Assembly (NCBI RefSeq): GCF_003385595.1
Contig: NZ_QNUE01000002.1
Span: 62,001 to 126,000, forward strand
Length of the DNA: 64,000 bases
Direction: 5' to 3'
Origin: Chryseobacterium flavum
GTDB taxonomy: Bacteria; Bacteroidota; Bacteroidia; Flavobacteriales; Weeksellaceae
The translations under genes and the position numbers were made by a program. Numbering within the stretch: position 1 is the stretch's first letter; each line of letters opens with the position of its first letter. Below, in pieces: positions 27,857 to 37,062 of the stretch. The notes below the pieces were generated by a model. It did no database searches. It was not told the origin of the DNA and worked only from the letters and a program-made list of their open reading frames with translations.

Positions 27857-27891
27857 AAAACATTAAGATGGTTGGGACATCTTAATGTTTT
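27857..27891 (-). terminator. Strong hairpin between lipoprotein and PepSY genes
   Basis: Perfect 14-bp stem AAAACATTAAGATG / CATCTTAATGTTTT with a 7-nt loop and a five-T tail on the minus strand. It sits 16 bp before the PepSY start, too close for a separate promoter, so it may attenuate transcription of the distal genes. Confidence 0.7.
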
Positions 27892-27986
27892 CTAATTAAA
27901 ATTGATATGAATGATTAATGTTTTGAAAGGAAGCTGCACGTGTACCTGTTATCCTTTTTTCCGGATTTCACCGGATTCGGAAATAA

Positions 27987-28604
27987 TTATTTTCTTCCTT
28001 TAAACTGAACATCTTTTACGATCTCCTCAAATTTCGTATAGTGTTCAGGGGTAAGTGCTTTCTGAATGACAGCTTTTCTCTGTGCATCAAATTTTTCCCA
28101 GTATTCCTTTGCCAGATCATTATTCCCGTGATACACATCATGAGCATCATTAAATGCTTTTTCAAATGCATCATTGGCGGCATTTACTACTTTAAATTCC
28201 TCTTCCGAAAGCTGTGCTTCAGCTTTTATTTTTTCAAGAAGAACGTTATCATATCTCGGCCTTTTTCTGGAGTTCTCATCAACAAATCTGTTAAATTTTT
28301 CCATTTGTGGAGCATCCAGAACTTTTGCCATTTCAAGAGACTGCTGTGCTCTAAGTTCTTCATTTTTGATTCCAAGTGCTACACGGTCCATATTTCCTCC
28401 CTGTGCCTTTGCAGCCTGAAAATTCTGTTCCTGTAACTGCTGATATTTTGCAGTGATCTCATTAAAGCTTTTTTCCTGTTCAGCGGTAAGCTTTACTTCT
28501 GCTTTGAACTGATTGTAATCTATTCCTTTCTTTTTATCTCCCGAGCACGATATTGTCACAGCTCCCAGCGCTAATGCTAAAAATAATGTTTTTATAGTTT
28601 TCAT
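27987..28604 (-). CDS. Lipoprotein with four LTxxQ-like motifs (Spy/CpxP-like)
   Basis: 205 residues. Lipoprotein signal (lipobox VTISC, Cys20). The mature part is almost all helical and contains four spaced LTxxQ-like motifs: LTAEQEKSF (near residue 40), LDAPQMEKF, LSEEEFKVV and LTPEHYTKF (near residue 187). Such motifs mark Spy/CpxP-type periplasmic proteins that bind other proteins or metals and respond to envelope stress. It is 17 bp after the siderophore receptor, so co-transcribed; here it may serve iron uptake, which is inference. Confidence 0.75.
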   Translation of the reverse strand: MKTIKTLFLALALGAVTISCSGDKKKGIDYNQFKAEVKLTAEQEKSFNEITAKYQQLQEQNFQAAKAQGGNMDRVALGIKNEELRAQQSLEMAKVLDAPQMEKFNRFVDENSRKRPRYDNVLLEKIKAEAQLSEEEFKVVNAANDAFEKAFNDAHDVYHGNNDLAKEYWEKFDAQRKAVIQKALTPEHYTKFEEIVKDVQFKGRK

Positions 28605-28621
28605 AATTGATGATTTGCTGA

Positions 28622-30805
28622 TTAGAATTTATAGTTTACCTGTACGGCAAAATTTCTAGGCTGGATCTGGTCAATATATCCTCCTCTGAAGTATGAATTA
28701 TATCCTACTGCATCAAAGATATTGTTGAAGAATCCTCTTATTCCCAATCCATTTTTGAAAGAATACCCTACCTGCGCATCTACTGTAGTATATTGAGGCA
28801 TGAAGAATGGTTTTTCTCCGGGTTGTGTTCCGTTAACATGGCCGTTTGATGTATTGGTATACTTTTGTTTATAGTCGTCAACTGGCCTTTTTCCTACAAA
28901 ATAAATTCCGGCGCCAACATCAAGACCTGTAAGGATTCCTGCATCAAATTTATAATTCAACCATGCATTTGCAGAATGCTTAGGGGTATTAATAGGTGCT
29001 GAGCCATTAACAAATGATGGACTATCTTTATATTGGGCATCAACATATGCCCATCCTGTCATCACCTGGAGGTTTGGAAGAATTTTACCGATTAACTCTA
29101 CCTCCACGCCCTGTCTTTTCAAATTACCGGCTAAAGCATATGTTCCTGTCGGATTACCCTTGTCAAGAAGCTCATATGATAAATTGTCTGTATTGATATC
29201 AAAAAGGGTCACATTAAATCTCAATCTTTCATTTAGCCAGTCAGATTTAATTCCTGCTTCCCATTGCTTTGTTGTGGATGCACCTACCGTTCCTCCGCTG
29301 AACAGTACATTATTAGAACTTCTCAAAGATGTTGTACTTGTATAGGATCCAAATATGTTCATATTTTCAACAGGTGATATCATAATCCCCAGTGAAGGAT
29401 TCCATGCATAATCTTTTTCTTTATCTGATCCTATTAATCTACTGTAGCGTACCCCTAAATGAGCTTTAACATATTTATTGAAAGTAATAACGTCTTGTGC
29501 CATTAATCCCATAGTAGGAGTTACCGTATTAACAACCGGATTTTTCTTTATTAATTCAAAATTATCAGGATCAATATTTGAAGGCAGCATGTTATTAATA
29601 TCATTCAGAACATTGATGACATCAACTTCTTTTGCCAGATAAGACTTAGTAGTTACATTAGATTCTTTCCAATCAAAGCCTACCTGAAACGTATGTTTCA
29701 TAAAGCCAGTCATAACATCAGCTCCAATAAAGTCAAACTGAAAAGCTTTATTCAGGTCTTCACGCTCAGATTTCGTTAATGATCTGTTTCTCATTTCATT
29801 CGGGTTCTTACTATCAATAGGTGACAATGCCGCTCCAACAATATTTGTCTGATAAGAAGAACTCATATATGCAGCTCTTAATTTTAGATTTTTAGTCAGC
29901 TTTCTTGTAGCCGTTGTTGAAAAATTGAAAGTTTCAGTTTTGGCATTATCTGTAGAGAAACCAAGGAATTTTCTTCCGGGCATTTTATATATTGCTTCCG
30001 TATCTCCTTTTGCCAGGTTAACCGTTCCTCTGTCCGGAGTAGTATTGTTATGCAGATAATCCATTTCAACCACAATCTCGGTTTTATCATCTGGGCGAAT
30101 TGCAATAGATGGATTTACATAAATACGATCTGTATTAATAAATCTTCTGAAGCTATTGCTATTCTGATAAGCGGCATTTAATCTTACAGCAATTCTTCCC
30201 TGTGAATCCAAAACTCTCTGAAAATCTACTGTTGGTCTGTAAAAATCCCAGCTTCCATATCTGAATCCAACATTTGTCTGATTTATAAACTTAGGAACTT
30301 TAGTAACAACGTTAATCACTCCACCGGCTGATCCTAATCCATCCCCTATACCTTGTGTAACAGCAGCAGATCCTTTAATTACCTGAATACTTTCTATTCC
30401 CTGCATATCAGTAAGCATTGCTGCAGTACGAAAATCAGAATCCATCTGAACTCCATTCTTCAAAACAGGGACTCCCCTGTATCCTCTGATTGACATACTT
30501 TCTCTGGTTCCTCCATAGCTTCCGAATTGTGTAACTCCGGGAACATTCTTAGCCACATCCGTAACAGTTAAACCTCCCAAATCTTCAATTACTTTATAGG
30601 AAATTACTGAAATACTCTGGATCTGGTCTCTCGTCTTCAAGGGCAGTCTCGTGATGGCTTCAAGGCCTTCAGGTTGTTTCTTTCTTTCACCGAACAATTC
30701 TACTTCATCAATTTCTTTTGACTTCTTTATAGAATCATTCACTTGCTGTGCGTTTGCAAAAACCCCACCCAATACAAGCAGAGAAAAGGATACTACTTTA
30801 TTCAT
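28622..30805 (-). CDS. TonB-dependent siderophore receptor
   Basis: 727 residues from the ATG at 30803-30805 (signal peptide MNKVVSFSLLVLGGVFANAQ); a longer frame to 30874 would overlap the promoter region and is unlikely. The plug domain (~residues 50-190) has LTVTDVAKNVPGVTQFGS, ESMSIRGYRGVPVLKNGV and VIKGSAAVTQGIG; the 22-strand barrel follows and ends QPRNFAVQVNYKF with the terminal Phe. The family imports ferric siderophores such as ferrichrome with TonB-ExbBD energy. Specificity unknown. A GTGA-N6-TCAC palindrome lies upstream. Confidence 0.93.
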   Translation of the reverse strand: MNKVVSFSLLVLGGVFANAQQVNDSIKKSKEIDEVELFGERKKQPEGLEAITRLPLKTRDQIQSISVISYKVIEDLGGLTVTDVAKNVPGVTQFGSYGGTRESMSIRGYRGVPVLKNGVQMDSDFRTAAMLTDMQGIESIQVIKGSAAVTQGIGDGLGSAGGVINVVTKVPKFINQTNVGFRYGSWDFYRPTVDFQRVLDSQGRIAVRLNAAYQNSNSFRRFINTDRIYVNPSIAIRPDDKTEIVVEMDYLHNNTTPDRGTVNLAKGDTEAIYKMPGRKFLGFSTDNAKTETFNFSTTATRKLTKNLKLRAAYMSSSYQTNIVGAALSPIDSKNPNEMRNRSLTKSEREDLNKAFQFDFIGADVMTGFMKHTFQVGFDWKESNVTTKSYLAKEVDVINVLNDINNMLPSNIDPDNFELIKKNPVVNTVTPTMGLMAQDVITFNKYVKAHLGVRYSRLIGSDKEKDYAWNPSLGIMISPVENMNIFGSYTSTTSLRSSNNVLFSGGTVGASTTKQWEAGIKSDWLNERLRFNVTLFDINTDNLSYELLDKGNPTGTYALAGNLKRQGVEVELIGKILPNLQVMTGWAYVDAQYKDSPSFVNGSAPINTPKHSANAWLNYKFDAGILTGLDVGAGIYFVGKRPVDDYKQKYTNTSNGHVNGTQPGEKPFFMPQYTTVDAQVGYSFKNGLGIRGFFNNIFDAVGYNSYFRGGYIDQIQPRNFAVQVNYKF

Positions 30806-30819
30806 CTGATAATTTTTTG

Positions 30820-30827
30820 CAAATTTA
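30820..30827 (-). promoter_or_regulatory. Promoter -7 element of the siderophore receptor
   Basis: TAAATTTG on the minus strand, 14 bp before the ATG. No TTG at the usual distance, which fits a promoter that needs an activator. Confidence 0.55.
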
Positions 30828-30858
30828 TTATTTTTATTAATTCTAAATAAATAAACAA

Positions 30859-30876
30859 AGGTGACATATGTCACCT
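30859..30876. promoter_or_regulatory. Perfect 18-bp palindrome, Crp/Fnr-type
   Basis: AGGTGACATATGTCACCT. The core GTGA-N6-TCAC is the classical site shape for Crp/Fnr-family regulators. Its centre is about 44 bp upstream of the -7 element of the siderophore receptor, a normal activator position. Confidence 0.65.
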
Positions 30877-31016
30877 GAACAAGAGTAATTATTGCAGAAT
30901 TAATAATATTTGCACCAATATTAGATCAATATATCAAATTCCTTTTAAATATCTTAGCCGTTACATCTCATTAACCTTTTATGGATAGTAAATTCAAAAC
31001 GAAATAATCATAAAAA

Positions 31017-31042
31017 AATCCGCCCCTAAAAAGGGACGGATT
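31017..31042 (-). terminator. Terminator of the str operon
   Basis: AATCCGTCCCT / AGGGGCGGATT stem on the minus strand followed by a run of seven T, 28 bp after the rpsJ stop. Confidence 0.88.
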
Positions 31043-31069
31043 CTATAATCATTGCAAAGTATGCAATTA

Positions 31070-31375
31070 TCACACTTTAATTTCAACGTCTACACCGCTT
31101 GGTAACTCTAATTTCATTAGAGCATCAACCGTTTTAGAAGAAGAAGAGTAGATATCCATCAATCTCTTGTGAGCAGAAAGTTGGAACTGTTCTCTTGCTT
31201 TCTTGTTTACGTGTGGAGATCTCAACACTGTGAAGATTCTCTTATTTGTTGGCAATGGAATTGGACCGTTTACAACAGCACCAGTAGCCTTTACCGTTTT
31301 TACGATTTTCTCTGCAGACTTATCTACCAAATTGTAATCGTAAGACTTAAGTTTTATTCTGATTCTTTGTGACAT
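31070..31375 (-). CDS. rpsJ: 30S ribosomal protein S10
   Basis: 101 residues. S10 is part of the 30S head and also works in transcription antitermination with NusB. It has [20 protein letters not shown], the [20 protein letters not shown] loop and [11 protein letters not shown]. It follows fusA by 17 bp and is closed by a terminator. In most bacteria rplC would come next; here unrelated genes do. Confidence 0.98.
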   Translation of the reverse strand: MSQRIRIKLKSYDYNLVDKSAEKIVKTVKATGAVVNGPIPLPTNKRIFTVLRSPHVNKKAREQFQLSAHKRLMDIYSSSSKTVDALMKLELPSGVDVEIKV

Positions 31376-31392
31376 TTTAATCTAATTTAATA

Positions 31393-33510
31393 TTAACCTT
31401 TAGCTTTAGCGATTACTTCTTCAGCAACGTTTTGCGGAGCAGCTTCATATCTTTCAAACTCCATAGAAGATGTAGCTCTACCAGAAGATAATGTTCTTAA
31501 TGAAGTTACATAACCAAACATTTCAGAAAGTGGAACGAAAGCTTTGATTACTTTAGCATTGTTTCTGTCATCCATACCGTTTACAGTACCTCTTCTTCTG
31601 TTAAGGTCACCTACGATATCACCCATGTACTCTTCAGGAGTTACCACCTCAAGTTTCATGATTGGCTCCATGATAACAGCTTTAGCAGCTCTACCAGATT
31701 CTTTGAATCCTAATTTAGCAGCTAATTCGAATGATAACTGGTCAGAGTCAACTGCGTGGAAAGATCCATCTTTCAATGTAACTTTCATTGATTCAACTTC
31801 GAATCCAGCTAATGGACCATTCTTCATTGCTTCCTTGAATCCTTTTTCAACAGATGGAACGAATTCTTTAGGAATGTTACCACCTTTAATTTCGTTGATG
31901 AATTCAAGACCTGTCTTACCTTCGTCAGCTGGACCGATTTCGAATACGATATCTGCGAACTTACCTCTACCTCCAGACTGCTTTTTGTAAACCTCTCTGT
32001 GGTTAGCTTTTTGTGTAAGAGCTTCTTTATATTCTACTTGCGGCTGTCCTTGATTAACTTCTACTTTGAACTCTCTTCTCATACGGTCAACGATGATGTC
32101 AAGGTGAAGCTCACCCATACCAGAGATGATAGTTTGTCCTGAAGCTTCATCAGTTTTCACTGTGAAAGTAGGATCTTCTTCTGCCAGTTTAGCCAAAGCA
32201 TTACCCATTTTATCCTGGTCAGCTTTAGTTTTAGGCTCAACAGCGATACCGATTACCGGATCCGGGAAGATCATTGATTCAAGAACGATAGGGTTCTTTT
32301 CATCAGATAGGGTATCTCCTGTTTTGATATCTTTAAATCCTACAGCTGCACCGATATCTCCAGCTTCAATATATTCTACCGGGTTTTGCTTGTTAGCGTG
32401 CATCTGATAGATTCTGGAAATTCTTTCTTTGTTTCCTGATCTTGTATTAAGAACGTAAGAACCAGCATCCAGTCTTCCTGAATAAGCTCTGAAGAATGCC
32501 AATCTACCTACGAACGGGTCAGTAGCAATCTTAAATGCTAATGCAGCAAAAGGCTCGTTTACATCCGGCTTTCTTGTGATTTCAGCATCAGTTCTTGGAT
32601 CTGTTCCTTTGATATCGTCTTTATCCATTGGAGAAGGAAGATATTTACAAACAGCATCAAGCATGAACTGTACTCCTTTATTCTTGAAAGAAGAACCACA
32701 AGTCATCGGGATGATAGAAAGGTCAATAGTAGCTTTTCTTAATGCTTCGTTGATCTCATCTTCAGAAATTGAATCCGGATCTTCGAAGAATTTCTCCATC
32801 AAAGTCTCATCATAATCAGCTACAGCCTCTACTAATTTTTCTCTATATTCAAGAACCTCATCCTTCATATCATCAGGAATCGGAACCACTTCAAAAGTAG
32901 CACCTTGTCCTGCTTCATCCCATACGATAGCTCTGTTTTTGATCAAGTCAACAACTCCTTTGAAATCTTCTTCTGCACCAATTGGAAGAACGATTGGAAC
33001 TGCATTGGATCCAAGCATTTCTTTTACTTGCTTACATACATTAAGGAAGTCTGCACCTTGTCTGTCCATTTTGTTAACGAATCCCATACGAGCAACTTTA
33101 TAGTTGTCCGCAAGTCTCCAGTTGGTTTCAGACTGAGGCTCTACTCCATCTACTGCAGAGAATAAGAATACAAGACCATCTAATACTCTCAAAGATCTGT
33201 TAACCTCTACTGTAAAGTCAACGTGTCCCGGTGTATCGATAATATTGAAGTGATATCCTTTAGTTTCAGGTAAATTCTTTCCCTGATCTGTTGGGAAATT
33301 CCAGGTACAAGTAGTTGCAGCTGAAGTAATAGTAATACCTCTTTCTGCTTCTTGCTCCATCCAGTCCATCGTAGATGCACCTTCGTGAACCTCACCAATT
33401 TTGTGAGTTTTACCTGTATAGAATAGAATTCTTTCTGTAGTGGTAGTCTTACCTGCATCAATGTGAGCAGCAATACCAATATTTCTTGTAAATTTAAGAT
33501 CTCTTCCCAT
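31393..33510 (-). CDS. fusA: Elongation factor G
   Basis: 705 residues. The GTPase that drives translocation. G1 [16 protein letters not shown] (residues ~15-30), switch region with [16 protein letters not shown] and [10 protein letters not shown]3 DTPGHVDF, and G4 NKMDRQGAD. Later domains include [20 protein letters not shown]. The fused order rpsL-rpsG-fusA is the str operon; tuf is absent from it, as in other Bacteroidota. Confidence 0.98.
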   Translation of the reverse strand: MGRDLKFTRNIGIAAHIDAGKTTTTERILFYTGKTHKIGEVHEGASTMDWMEQEAERGITITSAATTCTWNFPTDQGKNLPETKGYHFNIIDTPGHVDFTVEVNRSLRVLDGLVFLFSAVDGVEPQSETNWRLADNYKVARMGFVNKMDRQGADFLNVCKQVKEMLGSNAVPIVLPIGAEEDFKGVVDLIKNRAIVWDEAGQGATFEVVPIPDDMKDEVLEYREKLVEAVADYDETLMEKFFEDPDSISEDEINEALRKATIDLSIIPMTCGSSFKNKGVQFMLDAVCKYLPSPMDKDDIKGTDPRTDAEITRKPDVNEPFAALAFKIATDPFVGRLAFFRAYSGRLDAGSYVLNTRSGNKERISRIYQMHANKQNPVEYIEAGDIGAAVGFKDIKTGDTLSDEKNPIVLESMIFPDPVIGIAVEPKTKADQDKMGNALAKLAEEDPTFTVKTDEASGQTIISGMGELHLDIIVDRMRREFKVEVNQGQPQVEYKEALTQKANHREVYKKQSGGRGKFADIVFEIGPADEGKTGLEFINEIKGGNIPKEFVPSVEKGFKEAMKNGPLAGFEVESMKVTLKDGSFHAVDSDQLSFELAAKLGFKESGRAAKAVIMEPIMKLEVVTPEEYMGDIVGDLNRRRGTVNGMDDRNNAKVIKAFVPLSEMFGYVTSLRTLSSGRATSSMEFERYEAAPQNVAEEVIAKAKG

Positions 33511-33516
33511 TTCAGA

Positions 33517-33993
33517 TTAGAATTTGAAGTGCGAGAAAGCCTTGTTAGCTTCCGCCATTTTGTGAGTATCAGTTTTCTTTTTGAAAGCTGCACCTTCTTC
33601 TCTTGAAGCAGCTACAACTTCGTTAGCTAATTTCAAAGCCATTGACTTATCATTTCTAGCTTTAGAATATTTGATTAACCATTTCATTGCCATAGAAATT
33701 TTTCTGTCAGCTCTGATTGGCATAGGGATCTGAAAGTTAGCTCCACCTACTCTTCTAGAACGTACTTCTACGTGAGGCATTACATTAGTAAGTGCATCTT
33801 TCCAGATTTCAAGTGCAGTTTTTTCGTTATCTCCTTTTTTAGTTTCCACGATATCCAATGCATCATAGAAAATTTTGAATGCGATAGACTTTTTACCGTC
33901 TAGCATCAGGTTATTTACGAATCTTGTTACCAATTGATCATTAAACTTCGGATCTGGTAACAACGGTCTTTTTTTAGCTTTTGTCTTTCTCAT
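33517..33993 (-). CDS. rpsG: 30S ribosomal protein S7
   Basis: 158 residues. S7 binds the 3' major domain of 16S rRNA and lines the E site. It begins [19 protein letters not shown] and includes [38 protein letters not shown] and the end [11 protein letters not shown]. 22 bp after rpsL and 6 bp before fusA. Confidence 0.98.
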   Translation of the reverse strand: MRKTKAKKRPLLPDPKFNDQLVTRFVNNLMLDGKKSIAFKIFYDALDIVETKKGDNEKTALEIWKDALTNVMPHVEVRSRRVGGANFQIPMPIRADRKISMAMKWLIKYSKARNDKSMALKLANEVVAASREEGAAFKKKTDTHKMAEANKAFSHFKF

Positions 33994-34015
33994 TGTCTTA
34001 TTCCTTATTTAATGA

Positions 34016-34429
34016 TTATTTTTTCTTTCCTTTTGCTGGTGCTGCAGCTGCCTGACCTGGTTTTGGTCTCTTAGCTCCATACTTAGATCTTCTTTGTGTT
34101 CTTCCATTTACACCTGCAGTGTCTAATGCACCTCTTACGATGTGGTAACGTACTCCCGGTAGGTCTTTCACCCTTCCGCCTCTTACCAATACTATCGAGT
34201 GCTCTTGAAGATTATGTCCTTCGCCCGGGATGTAGGCGTTAACTTCTTTACCGTTAGAAAGTCTTACCCTTGCAACTTTTCTAAGTGCAGAGTTAGGTTT
34301 CTTAGGTGTAGTAGTATATACTCTCGTACATACACCACGTCTTTGTGGACAAGAATCAAGGGCAGCCGATTTGCTCTTCTTGGCAAGCGTGGCTCTTCCT
34401 TTTCTTACTAATTGTTGAATAGTAGGCAT
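34016..34429 (-). CDS. rpsL: 30S ribosomal protein S12
   Basis: 137 residues. S12 tunes decoding accuracy. Contains [40 protein letters not shown] (with Lys of the streptomycin site) and [20 protein letters not shown] before [20 protein letters not shown]. The end is a basic, Ala-rich tail ([11 protein letters not shown]). First gene of the str operon. Confidence 0.99.
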   Translation of the reverse strand: MPTIQQLVRKGRATLAKKSKSAALDSCPQRRGVCTRVYTTTPKKPNSALRKVARVRLSNGKEVNAYIPGEGHNLQEHSIVLVRGGRVKDLPGVRYHIVRGALDTAGVNGRTQRRSKYGAKRPKPGQAAAAPAKGKKK

Positions 34430-34711
34430 TTAATTGCTTTTTATTTTAGGGTGCAAAAATAATAATATTTTTTTAATTGACAAGCAGTTAAGTATTTTTA
34501 TTTGTGTCTGAAAAAATATTTTTTCCATAAAACAGCACCTGTTACTTTTTCTATTTGCCTTACTGTAGCGGATATTTTAAAAATCACCTCTTATTACCAC
34601 AGTATCAATTAATTTATATGTTTTTAAAATTTAATGGCAAAGCTAACAAAACAGACTTCAGGAATTGATTAACAAATTGTTATCTTATCTTTAAAATACA
34701 GATCATCCTTT
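34430..34711. other. Intergenic region with the rpsL promoter
   Basis: 282 bp, AT-rich; apart from the promoter at 34454-34483 nothing coding was seen. The rest is the 3' flank of the membrane-protein gene at 34712. Confidence 0.6.
34454..34483 (-). promoter_or_regulatory. Promoter of the str operon
   Basis: On the minus strand: TTG (34481-34483), 19 bp, TATTTTTG (34454-34461); about 25 bp before the ATG. Same 19-bp spacing as the rplC promoter. Confidence 0.78.
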
Positions 34712-36292
34712 TCATTCCATTATTGTAACCTGTACATTTTTATTCCATTTAAAATTTTTAACATTTTGCTTTAGGGATTCATGAATATCCGGATCTATGG
34801 AATAAATAAACAGATGTTTTTCAGCCAGGACCACATTTCTGCCTTTTACTTCCAGATAAGCTACCTTCTTCCAGTTCTTCGGAGTATGCCCGTCCAGCCA
34901 CTCTTCATAGGCTATAGCCAGCTTATATTTATTTTTGATGGTATATTGCAGTAAAAAATCTTCAAACTCCTGATCCAGTTTTTTCCCCCCGATTCTGAAC
35001 CTGACCATTTCATTTGACCCAAGCCCCATAAAATCCAGCAAATGGATATCGGTAAAATAACAGATTGCTCCAATATCGTTGGCAACTACATGTTCTGTAT
35101 TATAGTATTCTTTTAAAAATCCGGCAGATTGTATCTGCTGTTCATATATATTGCTGCTGCCATTTGTTATGACCACATGAGCATATCCAAATTTGTATAA
35201 CAACAATATAACGTTAACAATAATAAATACTCCAGTTATTTTTTCTGTTTTGAAAGCGGACAAAGGGTGGACAAAAAAAGACTTTAGCCTGGGAATAAGC
35301 ACCATTGCAAAAGCACATAAAAGATAAGCTTCATACCTGAACACTCCTTTTATTTCACTGAACAGACAATGCTGAATAAGGGTAAGAGACCAGACCACAA
35401 TCAAAAAATTACTCTCAATTACCTTCCGGAAATCTCCCTCCTTCTTATAATCTTTATATAACAATATAAAACTGATCAGCAAAGGAAATAATCCGATTTT
35501 ATAAAAACTGATATTTAAAATCAGCTTTTTTATGACCAGATCAAAGACCTGCATGACAACATTTCCTGAAAAATCCAGCAAAGTCCCTTTAACAACGACG
35601 GAATTCGGAAAAAAATATCCGCTCTCAGGATAATTGAAATAACCAAAGAGAAAAATAGGAGTAAAGCCCAGCAGGAGAATCAGAGCCGCATGCTTAAATT
35701 TCCGGACCAGTAAAAAAACAAAAGCAAGGGATACAAAATAAAACATGCTTTCAAATCTTATCAGACCCAGCAATAATATTGTTCCATACAAGCAATATAA
35801 ACTATATCTGGTTCTATAAACCCTCCATTGATAAAAAAAATAAATATTGGCAGCAATAACTGATACCTGCAGAACATGCTCCATCCCTGATACAATCTGT
35901 ACATGCAGTACTGCAAAAAAAAGAGTAAACAAAGATGCCGCAATAATAAGTATTGTTTTACTGAAATACAGTGAGTAATATTTATTAAGAAGAATGATAA
36001 GCAATACAGTTGCAGCTATATTGAAAATCAGCGGTATGAGCGCGTGATTTCCAAAGATAAAAATCAGTACACTTAAAATAAGTGTAAATACAGGAGATGA
36101 CGAGGATGATGAAAAGCTATATTCAGTAATTCCCCAAATTCCATGAACAGCAAAATTCTTAGCAATTGCCAAATGAATGTAAGCATCATCAAGGATGTAG
36201 GTAAAATAACCTTCTGTAGCAGACAGCATAATCAGGATATAGACAAAACATGTCCCAAAAAATACAGCAGATGTTATCAATAAGCTTTTCAT
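34712..36292 (-). CDS. Integral membrane GT-C-like glycosyltransferase (putative)
   Basis: 526 residues from the ATG at 36290-36292 (MKSLLITSAVFFGTCFVYIL); an ATG at 36316 would add eight residues. About ten hydrophobic spans. The first extracytoplasmic loop has TYILDDAYIHLAIAKN, the Asp-Asp pair usual in GT-C/ArnT-like sugar transferases, then a Ser-rich stretch and FTLILSVLIFIFG. A C-terminal ANDIGAICYFTDIHLLDFMG fragment resembles the same group. It probably adds a lipid-linked sugar to a cell-surface acceptor, but the acceptor and sugar are unknown and the gene stands alone. Confidence 0.7.
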   Translation of the reverse strand: MKSLLITSAVFFGTCFVYILIMLSATEGYFTYILDDAYIHLAIAKNFAVHGIWGITEYSFSSSSSSPVFTLILSVLIFIFGNHALIPLIFNIAATVLLIILLNKYYSLYFSKTILIIAASLFTLFFAVLHVQIVSGMEHVLQVSVIAANIYFFYQWRVYRTRYSLYCLYGTILLLGLIRFESMFYFVSLAFVFLLVRKFKHAALILLLGFTPIFLFGYFNYPESGYFFPNSVVVKGTLLDFSGNVVMQVFDLVIKKLILNISFYKIGLFPLLISFILLYKDYKKEGDFRKVIESNFLIVVWSLTLIQHCLFSEIKGVFRYEAYLLCAFAMVLIPRLKSFFVHPLSAFKTEKITGVFIIVNVILLLYKFGYAHVVITNGSSNIYEQQIQSAGFLKEYYNTEHVVANDIGAICYFTDIHLLDFMGLGSNEMVRFRIGGKKLDQEFEDFLLQYTIKNKYKLAIAYEEWLDGHTPKNWKKVAYLEVKGRNVVLAEKHLFIYSIDPDIHESLKQNVKNFKWNKNVQVTIME

Positions 36293-36384
36293 GTTCTGCA
36301 ATATTAATACTTCCAAACTATTTTAAAAAATTTTCTTATAGTTATCATCTATTAATAATCAGTGAAGTTCGGCACAATATTTCG

Positions 36385-36392
36385 TAAATTTG
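36385..36392 (+). promoter_or_regulatory. Promoter -7 element of dps
   Basis: TAAATTTG, perfect consensus, 98 bp before the ATG. The inverted repeat GGTAAT...ATTACC (36402-36420) falls at or just after the predicted start of transcription and may be an operator or a 5' mRNA hairpin. Confidence 0.6.
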
Positions 36393-36490
36393 GGATATAA
36401 AGGTAATACTTATTATTACCATCTGCTATTTCACGACAACGCCACAGTAAAACAGCAATTATATCAGAAATAAATAATAAATATATTCAT

Positions 36491-36967
36491 ATGAAAAACG
36501 CAAGTATCATTGGCCTTAAAGAAGCCGATTGTAAAAAGATTGCAGACAAGTTAAATGTACTATTAGCCAACTATTCTGTCTTTTATCAGAATACCAGAGG
36601 TTCACACTGGAACATCAAAGGGGATCAGTTTTTTACGCTTCACCCGAAGTTTGAAGAATTGTACAACAGCCTGGTTTTAAAAATTGATGAAATTGCAGAA
36701 AGAATCCTGACATTAGGTGCTACTCCGGCACACAACTACTCTGATTATTTAAAAGTAGCTACAATTAAAGAAAGTAAAGAAGTGAGTGATGCTGCCAAAA
36801 GTGTTGAATTAATTCTAAGTTCATTCAAAGTAGTACTTGATCTTCAGAGAGAGCTTTTAGATATTACTGATGCTGCAGGTGATGAAGGAACAAACTCGCA
36901 GATGAGCGACTATATTACGGAACAGGAAAAAGAAGTATGGATGTATAACTCTTATCTTGGAAAATAA
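36491..36967 (+). CDS. dps: Dps-family ferritin-like protein
   Basis: 158 residues. Dps assembles as a 12-mer that oxidises and stores iron and protects DNA under oxidative stress. The ferroxidase centre sits at subunit interfaces: NTRGSHWNIKGDQFFTLHPK gives the His and its context, followed by FEELYNSLVLKIDEIAERIL with the acidic ligands. The end DYITEQEKEVWMYNSYLG is typical. Monocistronic, with its own promoter and terminator. Confidence 0.95.
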   Translation: MKNASIIGLKEADCKKIADKLNVLLANYSVFYQNTRGSHWNIKGDQFFTLHPKFEELYNSLVLKIDEIAERILTLGATPAHNYSDYLKVATIKESKEVSDAAKSVELILSSFKVVLDLQRELLDITDAAGDEGTNSQMSDYITEQEKEVWMYNSYLGK

Positions 36968-36995
36968 CTCAATACACTCATTGAAATATTTCAAA

Positions 36996-37022
36996 AAAAT
37001 CGCCTTACATTTAGGCGATTTT
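36996..37022 (+). terminator. Terminator of dps
   Basis: AAATCGCCT / AGGCGATTT stem with a 7-nt loop followed by a T stretch, 28 bp after the dps stop. Confidence 0.85.
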
Positions 37023-37035
37023 TATTTTTTATATT

Positions 37036-37043
37036 TATATTTG
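37036..37043 (+). promoter_or_regulatory. Promoter -7 element of pncB
   Basis: TATATTTG, perfect TAnnTTTG, 19 bp before the ATG at 37063. Confidence 0.55.
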
Positions 37044-37062
37044 CGTTAAAATTACACATATT

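Noticed and set aside
30806..30874. N-terminal extension of the siderophore receptor
   Set aside because: Would put the promoter element and the palindrome inside the gene and destroy the signal peptide.
31544..31990. 148-residue plus-strand open frame inside fusA
   Set aside because: Antisense of EF-G; Ser/Pro-rich shadow.
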